Below are positions 7,072-12,507 of a DNA stretch of 12,771 bases, in pieces. Position numbers and translations under genes: made by a program. The notes below the pieces were generated by a model that made no database searches, was not told the origin of the DNA, and saw nothing but the letters and a program-made list of their open reading frames with translations. Every line of letters starts with the position of its first letter. Within the stretch, counting starts at the first letter, position 1. Origin of the DNA: Planctomycetaceae bacterium (GTDB lineage Bacteria; Planctomycetota; Planctomycetia; Pirellulales; Thermoguttaceae); NCBI GenBank assembly GCA_009776995.1, contig WRMR01000086.1, positions 1 to 12,771 of the forward strand. The letters are read 5' to 3'.

Positions 7072-7498
7072 TCTGAAACAACTCTTCACTGGAAATTGTG
7101 GGAATATTGTTCTCGTGCAGTAACTCAATGGCTTCGTCAATATTATTAAAACGGAAAAACAGGATGGCCTTCCGTTGATTCCGTGACGCATGGCCATACA
7201 TATATTCAATATTGATTTTTGTTTGATCCAAAACGTCAAGCACATCGGCCAAACCACCGGGACGATCATCGACGGACACCGCAACCAGTTCCGATTCACG
7301 AACCACAAGCCCTTCATTTTCAAAGACTTGCTTTGCCTTTTCCAAGTCTTTGACAATGAATCGCAAAATTCCGAACTGCTCCGTATCCGCCAGTGCCATG
7401 GATTCGACATCAATACCGGAATCGGCCAATAACCGACACGCTGCCCGCAAATGTCCGGGTTTGTTTTCAATAAAGATGGATATTTGTCGAATTTTCAT
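7067..7498 (-). CDS. Tandem ACT-domain protein
   Basis: The 143-residue protein consists of two ACT domains and nothing else. ACT1 (about 4-66) begins QISIFIENKPGHLRAACRLL; ACT2 (about 71-140) begins LVAVSVDDRPGGLADVLDVL. ACT domains bind amino acids, usually at domain interfaces, and act as regulatory sensors. Stand-alone tandem ACT proteins of this size are, from family knowledge, often encoded beside phenylacetate-CoA ligase (paaK) and iorAB genes in anaerobes. That fits the presence of iorA about 1.3 kb away, though on the opposite strand. The start at 7498 is chosen because CGAGG lies 6 nt upstream and the ACT fold begins at once; the frame continues upstream without resembling the family. 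Which amino acid it binds is unknown. Confidence 0.9.
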   Translation of the reverse strand: MKIRQISIFIENKPGHLRAACRLLADSGIDVESMALADTEQFGILRFIVKDLEKAKQVFENEGLVVRESELVAVSVDDRPGGLADVLDVLDQTKINIEYMYGHASRNQRKAILFFRFNNIDEAIELLHENNIPTISSEELFQI

Positions 7499-7504
7499 AG
7501 AATA

Positions 7505-7509
7505 CCTCG
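7505..7509 (-). promoter_or_regulatory. Ribosome-binding site of the ACT gene
   Basis: CGAGG on the minus strand, 6 nt before the ATG at 7498, supports the shorter start over an in-frame ATG at 7564. A small stem (AACGAA...TTCGTT, about 7514-7531) lies just upstream in the leader; it has no T-run in the direction of transcription. Confidence 0.6.
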
Positions 7510-7617
7510 TGTTGAACGAAAAAATGTTCGTTTTTGATTTCCTGAAACCATCCACTGCCTGCATTTACGTATCATATCTTTTTTTTGTTTGAACGCAATG
7601 ATATTCGGGAAAGATAT

Positions 7618-8415
7618 CTACCGTTTCACCAGTAATTCCGCAATGTGCATGACGGGAACATGTTTGACGGCCGGGTCGTGGCGCATCATGCCCTCGAAGT
7701 GCATGGCGCAACTGATGTCGGTCGTGGCGACAACTTCGGCACCGGATTGCAGAATGCTTTCGATTTTTTTGCGCCCCATCGCCAGCGACGTGCCCGCCAT
7801 CTTGACGCTGAACGTTCCGCCGAAACCGCAACATTCCTCCATGTTCGGCAGTTCGACGTATTCCAGGCCGCGAATGCTGTGAAGAAGTGTCATCGGCGCA
7901 TCGACCAGGCCGAGTTCGCGCCGGCTGTGACAGCCGATGTGCATCGTCACCTTGTGCGGAAACACGGCGTCGGTCGATGTCACGCCGAGGATATTGACGA
8001 GAAACTCGCTGAGGTCGAACACCCGTTTGCCGAGTTGGGCCGCTTCGGAGCCGGGCATCGCCTCCTCGAAAAACACACGACACATGGCCGCGCAACTGCC
8101 CGACGGCGTCACGATCCACTTGTGCCCGCGAAACGCCTTTTCAAACTGGGCGATCACCTTTTTCGCATCGTCCCAATAGCCGGAATTGAACGCCGCCTGA
8201 CCGCAACAGGTCTGGTCTTCCGGATAGGTCAGCGGAATATTCCGCTCTTCGAGCAGTTGCACCGTTGTGCGACCGATCAGCGGATAAAACTGATCCACAT
8301 AGCACGGAATGAACAATGCCACCGTCTCGCCGGGCGTGTAAGTCGGATAATCCCATTTCGGAAACGAATCTTTGATCGCGTCAATCATCTTTGTTTTTTG
8401 GAAAACAACAGGCAT
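7618..8415 (-). CDS. lutA: LutA-like (Fe-S)-binding protein with two CCG domains
   Basis: The 265-residue protein has two cysteine-rich CCG domains as in LutA/YkgE, the GlpC/HdrB-type subunit of lactate-oxidation complexes. CCG domain 1: Cys38 (IPCYVDQFYP), Cys70-Cys71-Gly (QTCCGQAAFNSGY), Cys108 and Cys112 (GSCAAMC). CCG domain 2: Cys162 (IGCHSRRELG), Cys195-Cys196-Gly (EECCGFGGTFSVKM) and Cys236 (ISCAMHFEG). LutA normally works with LutB and LutC to oxidise L-lactate to pyruvate; neither partner is next to it here, so an electron-transfer role with another dehydrogenase is also possible. The start is uncertain: ATG at 8415 or at 8388, neither with a clear ribosome-binding site. Length and motifs are otherwise normal for the family. 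Confidence 0.9.
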   Translation of the reverse strand: MPVVFQKTKMIDAIKDSFPKWDYPTYTPGETVALFIPCYVDQFYPLIGRTTVQLLEERNIPLTYPEDQTCCGQAAFNSGYWDDAKKVIAQFEKAFRGHKWIVTPSGSCAAMCRVFFEEAMPGSEAAQLGKRVFDLSEFLVNILGVTSTDAVFPHKVTMHIGCHSRRELGLVDAPMTLLHSIRGLEYVELPNMEECCGFGGTFSVKMAGTSLAMGRKKIESILQSGAEVVATTDISCAMHFEGMMRHDPAVKHVPVMHIAELLVKR

Positions 8416-8487
8416 TACTTGTAAAATTGTGAACAGTGGAATTAAGTATAATTCCCAAAGTCACAAAAAACAAGGGGGAATGACGCT

Positions 8488-8640
8488 GTCCCGAAGGGAC
8501 GAAATGTTGTATTGGAGTGATTCCCGTGCCCCGTCAGGGTGGCCTGGTTGAGAGAGCGTAACGTAACCCAAGACCTTGCCCTGGGCGAATATCCGTTGCC
8601 CCTTCGGGGAGAAGATTGATACGTCAAATCGGAGTGAAAT
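8488..8640. repeat. GC-rich hairpin-mosaic repeat
   Basis: Small stem-loops follow one another: GTCCCGAAGGGAC (8488-8500), CCCGTCAGGG (about 8530-8539), a CCCA...TGGG stem around CCTTGCC (about 8567-8585) and CCCCTTCGGGG (8599-8609). From general familiarity this resembles intergenic repeats dispersed in planctomycete and some other genomes that are often mis-annotated as short proteins. Copy number cannot be judged from one window. Confidence 0.5.
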
Positions 8641-8676
8641 ACCTTAGGACTCACGCCAAAACAAGTTGTTCGGTAA

Positions 8677-8735
8677 ATCAGAGTCGCGACGGTAGCGGAG
8701 CGGTTATTCCGCTCGATAACTCTCGCGGCTCTGAT
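8677..8735. repeat. 59-bp palindromic element
   Basis: The ends ATCAGAGTCGCGA and TCGCGGCTCTGAT are inverted copies differing at one position. The centre holds a perfect GAGCGG-TTATT-CCGCTC hairpin. The plus strand is open through the element and would read NQSRDGSGAVIPLDNSRGS. A diverged left arm of the same family is found in frame within iorA (5575-5620). Confidence 0.8.
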
Positions 8736-8780
8736 TACAATGTTCACGTTCTTTTTGCGCGACTCCTTATTTCCAACAGT

Positions 8781-8843
8781 ACGAATCGTGAATAGTGAAA
8801 TGATTTCACAATTCACGATATCACGATTCGTTATTCACTATTC
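8781..8843. repeat. Nested palindrome with 7-bp periodicity
   Basis: A 15-bp stem with one mismatch, CGTGAATAGTGAAAT (8787-8801) against ATTTCACAATTCACG (8803-8817), is flanked by a second inverted pair, ACGAATCGTGA (8781-8791) and TCACGATTCGT (8821-8831). The right side continues as heptads (TTCGTTA, TTCACTA) into the stop codon of the thioredoxin-fold gene, whose TAG lies in the repeat. It may act as a 3'-end structure for that transcript. Confidence 0.65.
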
Positions 8844-10742
8844 GCCGCGAATGAAGCTGAAAACCGCGCGGTCAACATCTTCGGGGGTCAGCAGTTGGTT
8901 GTTGACAACCTTGCCATCCTTGTCGATGAGGATGAAGAACGGCGGCACATTGACTCCGGCGGCAACGGCAGGGCGGCTGTCCTGTCCGCCCGGTTCGTGG
9001 ATGTTCGGCCATTTCGTCGCGTGTTGCGTCACGTAAGCCTGCATCGCTTCGGCGGTTTCATCCATGTTGACCCCGATAATGGAAAGCCCGTCGCGCTCGT
9101 ACAACGCCTGGATGCGTTTCATGGCGGCGGCTTCCGTGCCGGACGGATCAGACCACGATGCCCAGAAATACAGCAACACGATCTTGCCTTTGTATTGGTT
9201 GACATTGATTGCCGAACCGGTGGACGAAGTTCCCTGGAACGGAAACTCTTTGCCGACGGCATCCATGCGGCTGAGAAATCCGGCCGCCTTTTCCGCCATG
9301 AGGGTGTTCGGATGGGAGCTAAGAATCGCCTGAGCCGCTTCCCGCGCTTCATCAAGTTGATTCGACATCAGATACCCGTCAATCAGTTCCAGTTGGACTT
9401 GTGCGGCGGTCGTCGTGTCGGGGAAATCGCTGACCAGTTGTTTCAAACCGTCAATGCGGTTGGTGTAAGCGATGCCCGCACCTGAGGCACTTCCGCCTTG
9501 AGCCGCAATATAGGTCGCTTCAACGGTTCGAAACTGCATGTATGCCGCAACCTCATGATTGTTGCTGTCTTTCATGCTTTTGCTGATCGTTTGCAACTTG
9601 CTGATGCCGGTGGAATAACCATCCACCGTCACGGCCGTGTAAATAAAGTCGGCCAGGTCACGCAGCCATTTGTCACGGTTAACCGTATCCTTGTACTTGT
9701 TGGAGGAGTAGAGCATCGCAACTTCCAGCCGCAGAACAATGATCCGGTCGTAAATCGGCGTCCGATCCGCTTGGGGCGTTGCGCCGAGTTTCTCTTCCAG
9801 CCCCTGGATTTCGGTAATCTTCTCCTGAATCTCCGGAGGGATCGCTTCCCCGCCTGACTGTTCGGGTGTGAAAACCGAAGGCGGATTTTCGCTGGTATAA
9901 GGTTTCGGTGCTTCAATGATCTTCCAGACGTCGCCCAGCCTGACCAGAGAGCCAAGCAGAATATAGACGGAGCTTCCATTGTCGTTGATCGCTGTAACCG
10001 CGTTGTAATAAACGGTCACGTCTTTTGCAATGCCGCCTGTCCCGGCGGGAATGGTTGCCGGTTTCAGCGCGGAGAACTGCACCCACTGGGCATCGGCGGA
10101 AAGCGGTATGTCCTGCACCGCCTGCTGGAACGCCTGTTGTTGCTGTGCAACGACGGCTTCAAGTTTCTGCGTCATTTCCGCCCCGCATTGCAGGGATTTG
10201 GCTTCTTCGGACGTCAGGGCAACCCGCAGGAAACGGTTGACGTCGCGCGTGGCCAGCGCGAGCGTGACTTCCTCGGACACTTCTTCCGGCGAAATCACTT
10301 TCCAGGAATCAATGACGCCGTCCTTGTTCGTATCGACCCCCCAACGGGTGCCGCCTGTGTTGATCCAGCGCATCTGGTCGGCGATTTTATCCCCGTCCGT
10401 GTCCAAATCGCGATAGACCTCGACGCCGTCCTTGTAAAAACCCCACTGGTCCAACTGGCCGTCATTGTCGGTGTCGAAAAGAGTCCGGACCGTAATCCCC
10501 GCCGCGTTTTTCAGAATGTAACCCTTGGTGCCTTCCTGTTGCAACGTTGCCGATTGCATTTCCTGCTCGGTCAGGGTATCGATGTCGATTCCCTTTTGAC
10601 TGGGCGAAACAAGTGCGGCCCGAATTTGGTTGAGTTCCTCCGTCGTTTTACGCTGGGCGACGGCGGACTGCATCCCGGAAAATAAAAAAATCCCTGCAAC
10701 AAAAAGGCAGGTGAGTAATGGTTTGACATAAGCTGGATTCAT
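8838..10742 (-). CDS. Secreted EF-hand-like / TlpA-type thioredoxin-fold protein lacking CxxC
   Basis: The 634-residue protein has a signal peptide (MNPAYVKPLL..., hydrophobic core about 8-24, likely cut after AVA-Q near 30). Three EF-hand-like or thrombospondin-3-like acidic loops follow: DTDNDGQLD (90-98), DLDTDGDKIAD (112-122) and DTNKDGVID (137-145), probably calcium-binding. The middle is helical with Gln-rich and TPR-like stretches (ELIDGYLMSNQLDEAREAAQ). The C-terminus is a TlpA/redoxin fold (about 490-634) with VLLYFWASWSDPSG at 522-535 and a VPPFFILID segment near 599. Where TlpA proteins have WCxxC, this one has WSDPS, so it cannot be a dithiol oxidoreductase. The start is set by AAGGAG 8 nt before the ATG at 10742; an earlier in-frame ATG at 10760 overlaps that site. 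It likely works outside the cytoplasm; function unknown. Confidence 0.9.
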   Translation of the reverse strand: MNPAYVKPLLTCLFVAGIFLFSGMQSAVAQRKTTEELNQIRAALVSPSQKGIDIDTLTEQEMQSATLQQEGTKGYILKNAAGITVRTLFDTDNDGQLDQWGFYKDGVEVYRDLDTDGDKIADQMRWINTGGTRWGVDTNKDGVIDSWKVISPEEVSEEVTLALATRDVNRFLRVALTSEEAKSLQCGAEMTQKLEAVVAQQQQAFQQAVQDIPLSADAQWVQFSALKPATIPAGTGGIAKDVTVYYNAVTAINDNGSSVYILLGSLVRLGDVWKIIEAPKPYTSENPPSVFTPEQSGGEAIPPEIQEKITEIQGLEEKLGATPQADRTPIYDRIIVLRLEVAMLYSSNKYKDTVNRDKWLRDLADFIYTAVTVDGYSTGISKLQTISKSMKDSNNHEVAAYMQFRTVEATYIAAQGGSASGAGIAYTNRIDGLKQLVSDFPDTTTAAQVQLELIDGYLMSNQLDEAREAAQAILSSHPNTLMAEKAAGFLSRMDAVGKEFPFQGTSSTGSAINVNQYKGKIVLLYFWASWSDPSGTEAAAMKRIQALYERDGLSIIGVNMDETAEAMQAYVTQHATKWPNIHEPGGQDSRPAVAAGVNVPPFFILIDKDGKVVNNQLLTPEDVDRAVFSFIRGE

Positions 10743-10750
10743 GATTTTTT

Positions 10751-10756
10751 CTCCTT
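10751..10756 (-). promoter_or_regulatory. Ribosome-binding site of the thioredoxin-fold gene
   Basis: AAGGAG on the minus strand lies 8 nt before the ATG at 10742 and lets the signal peptide start correctly. It rules against the in-frame ATG at 10760. Confidence 0.75.
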
Positions 10757-10778
10757 CCATGAGGGGTGAGAAGCTAGT

Positions 10779-10870
10779 GGCCGGGGAAGTTCAAAGTTCA
10801 AAGAGCAAAGTTCAAAAGTGAAGATTTGGAATCGAAATCGCTCTGCACTCTGCACCCTGCACTCTTCATT
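10779..10870. repeat. Heptad element copy 1 (GTTCAAA / CTCTGCA)
   Basis: GGCCGGGGAA is followed by 7-bp units GTTCAAA, GTTCAAA, GAGCAAA, GTTCAAA, then a core GAAGATTTGGAATCGAAATC and units of the CTCTGCA/CCCTGCA type. It shares leader, core and unit sequence with the copy at 11107-11237 but has fewer units on both sides. Confidence 0.85.
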
Positions 10871-11106
10871 CCTGCCCTCTAATTTTCTGTACAAAAAGAC
10901 TTGGTTATCGTTCCGTTTGCCGAAGTTTTTTTCCGGGTTGTCGTCATTTTTTCTCCCCTGTTGGAATGAATTGCTCCAAAAATCCCAGTTCCCTTGGGAA
11001 AATCGCTGAAAATAGTTCCCACTTTCCGCAGTCAACTTGAACGCCTGGAAGAAATAGGTCAAAATTTTCCAGTTTGCGCACGGCTTTTTGTAACAATTAT
11101 TGTGCC

Positions 11107-11237
11107 GGTGGCCAGGGAAGTTCAAAGTTCAAAGTTCAAAGTTCAAAGAGCAAAGTTCAAAGTGAAGATTTGGAATCGAAATCACTCTGCACTCTGCACT
11201 TTGCACTCTGCACTTTGCACTTTGCATTCTGCACTCG
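11107..11237. repeat. Heptad element copy 2 (GTTCAAA / CACTCTG / CACTTTG)
   Basis: GTGGCCAGGGAA, four GTTCAAA units, GAGCAAA, GTTCAAA, then the core GAAGATTTGGAATCGAAATC, then eight units of the CACTCTG/CACTTTG/CATTCTG type. The left and right unit series are approximately complementary (CAAAGTTCAAAG against CACTTTGCACTTTG), and the core itself has GATTT/AAATC arms. The whole could fold as a long imperfect hairpin. Confidence 0.85.
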
Positions 11238-11243
11238 CCCCCT

Positions 11244-12164
11244 TCACTTCGCATGAACGACGCGTCCGTTGGCCGGGATGGTTGCCGGTTGGATCACCTT
11301 GTTGGTCGAGCCGAACTGTCCGTGACTGCCGAATGCGGCCTGGTTGACCGGATACATGTTGTAATTGACCTGTTGCGTTCCCGCCGTGACAAGTTTGTCC
11401 TGCAACGCAGGTTGCTGCGGCGTCTGGGGAACCTGAGCCGGCCGGGTTTGTGCGATGATGACCGGTTGCTGCATGGGAACCTGATTCCTCGCAATCATCG
11501 GATTCTGCCGGACAGGCACCGGTTGCACCTGCGGTTGCGGCCGCACCTGCCGGCTCGTGTAAAATGTGTTTCCCTGGTTACAGGTTTTGCATTCCGATGC
11601 CGGTGACGTCATCATGGGAGCCGGTTGGACTATCGGTTGCGAAACCGGTGCGTAAGGCATGGACGTGTAGGACATCGGTGAATAGGACACAGGCGAATAG
11701 GACATCGGCGAACAGGTGTCACACATTCCGCTGGAGCATTTGGCCGAAAAACCCGCCAAACCGCCGAACTGGTCACAGGGATTGCACAAACTCGGCGGAT
11801 TGTTGATGTAATCGCCGTAATATTTCTCGCAGGCGCAACCGCAACTGTTGCCGCCCATCGAGAACAGGTTGCAAAGCCTGGCAAAGGGACGGTATCCTTC
11901 ATTGCAGCCGCCGCAGCCTCCGCAACCCGACGAACATCCGCCGCAGGGACCGCATTCATCGCCGGAATAATACTGTCCCGCGTAGGGACTGACGTACTTT
12001 GCCGGACACGCGGCAACGTAACCGCCGCAAGGATCGCAGGACGGATAACAGCTCATCGGCACCGTACCGCACACACCATAACCGCCATACCCGCCACAGG
12101 TTGCACATCCGGTCGCAAAAGACGCGACAGCCAGGAGAGTTCCCAAAAGAAGCAGACGCTTCAT
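11244..12164 (-). CDS. Cysteine/glycine-rich lipoprotein
   Basis: The 306-residue protein has a lipoprotein signal (MKRLLLLGTLLAVASFATGC) with probable lipidated Cys20, so it should sit on the outer face of a membrane. Residues 20-150 hold 22 of its 24 cysteines, in Gly-rich runs such as CGGCSSGCGGCGGC, and many tyrosines. A short Ser-Tyr-Ser-Pro-Met/Val repeat (SYSPVSYSPMSYTSMPYAPV) follows, then a Pro/Gln-rich, probably disordered C-terminal half (PQPQVQPVPVRQNP, QTPQQPAL). The start is backed by AAAAGGTG 5 nt upstream. No enzyme domain is recognised. Cys-rich proteins of this style are familiar from planctomycetes, where cross-linked cell-envelope proteins occur; a role as a disulfide-linked envelope component is inference. 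Metal binding is an alternative. Confidence 0.85.
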   Translation of the reverse strand: MKRLLLLGTLLAVASFATGCATCGGYGGYGVCGTVPMSCYPSCDPCGGYVAACPAKYVSPYAGQYYSGDECGPCGGCSSGCGGCGGCNEGYRPFARLCNLFSMGGNSCGCACEKYYGDYINNPPSLCNPCDQFGGLAGFSAKCSSGMCDTCSPMSYSPVSYSPMSYTSMPYAPVSQPIVQPAPMMTSPASECKTCNQGNTFYTSRQVRPQPQVQPVPVRQNPMIARNQVPMQQPVIIAQTRPAQVPQTPQQPALQDKLVTAGTQQVNYNMYPVNQAAFGSHGQFGSTNKVIQPATIPANGRVVHAK

Positions 12165-12169
12165 CGCTT

Positions 12170-12177
12170 CACCTTTT
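12170..12177 (-). promoter_or_regulatory. Ribosome-binding site of the Cys-rich lipoprotein
   Basis: AAAAGGTG on the minus strand, 5 nt before the ATG at 12164, supports this start, which also places the lipobox correctly. Confidence 0.65.
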
Positions 12178-12330
12178 ACAGTCTAGTGATTTTCAACACA
12201 TTTGAAAAGCCGTTTTGGAAAAACAAGAGATTTTTGCCGATTATTCCGGTTTTTCCCTACACCTCAAATCGGCTTGGTGTGGCCGGAATATTCATTAAAA
12301 ACGGAACAAATCGCCGAATTTAGCAAAAAA

Positions 12331-12384
12331 GTGCAGAGAGCAGAGTGCAGAGTGCAGAGTGCAGAGTGCAGAGTGCAGAGTGAG
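12331..12384. repeat. GTGCAGA heptad tandem repeat
   Basis: Seven 7-bp units (GTGCAGA, one variant GAGCAGA) followed by a partial unit. They are the reverse complement of the CACTCTG/CTCTGCA units at 10850-10866 and 11184-11237, so this is the same unit family in opposite orientation, without the GTTCAAA arm and core. Confidence 0.9.
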
Positions 12385-12443
12385 GTGGAAATGAGGTTTT
12401 TTACAAGCAAATCTGCGTCAATCTTGCCATCTGTTGACAAAAC

Positions 12444-12507
12444 CTCCGTGCCTCTGTGTCTCTGTGTGAAAAAATCCGGTTTCACACGGAGACATCAAGG
12501 CGCAGAG
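12444..12507. repeat. 64-bp imperfect inverted repeat
   Basis: Two 28-nt arms (12444-12471 and 12480-12507) match in inverted orientation at 22 of 28 positions, around an 8-nt loop. The inner part, TGTGTGAAA against TTTCACACGG, pairs best. It resembles dispersed CTCTGTGTCTCTGTGTGA-type repeats known from environmental genomes, from general familiarity. Its right end overlaps the 3' end of the repeat-encoded frame at 12495-12771. Confidence 0.7.

Larger units (their letters stand above)
8416..8837. other. Intergenic region made of three repeat families
   Basis: This 420-bp spacer between lutA and the thioredoxin-fold gene holds no convincing gene. It contains a GC-rich mosaic of small hairpins (about 8488-8640), a 59-bp palindrome (8677-8735) and a nested palindrome with 7-bp periodicity (8781-8843). 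A minus-strand frame of 124 residues runs through it, but its sequence is translated repeat. Promoters for lutA should lie near 8416-8480; none stands out. Confidence 0.7.
10743..11243. other. Spacer with two copies of a heptad element
   Basis: The 500 bp between the lipoprotein gene and the thioredoxin-fold gene carry two related repeat elements (10779-10870 and 11107-11237) separated by about 236 bp of unremarkable sequence. No gene, tRNA or clear promoter is seen. The promoter of the downstream gene must lie either within the nearer repeat or in the unique stretch, unless it is read from the lipoprotein promoter. Confidence 0.6.
12165..12494. other. Spacer upstream of the lipoprotein gene, with two repeats
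   Basis: The 330 bp contain a 7-bp tandem repeat (12331-12384) and most of a 64-bp imperfect inverted repeat (12444-12507). The AT-rich 12165-12330 part is the likely promoter region of the lipoprotein gene, but no clear -35/-10 pair was identified. A plus-strand frame through this region is translated repeat and is not called. Confidence 0.55.

Noticed and set aside
7645..8424. 259-residue plus-strand ORF
   Set aside because: It is the antisense of lutA, which has clear CCG motifs on the minus strand.
8442..8816. 124-residue minus-strand ORF between lutA and the thioredoxin-fold gene
   Set aside because: It runs through two repeat families, its peptide is translated repeat, and no ribosome-binding site or domain is seen.
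10137..10685. 182-residue plus-strand ORF
   Set aside because: It is antisense to the signal-peptide and EF-hand part of the thioredoxin-fold gene; no family features.
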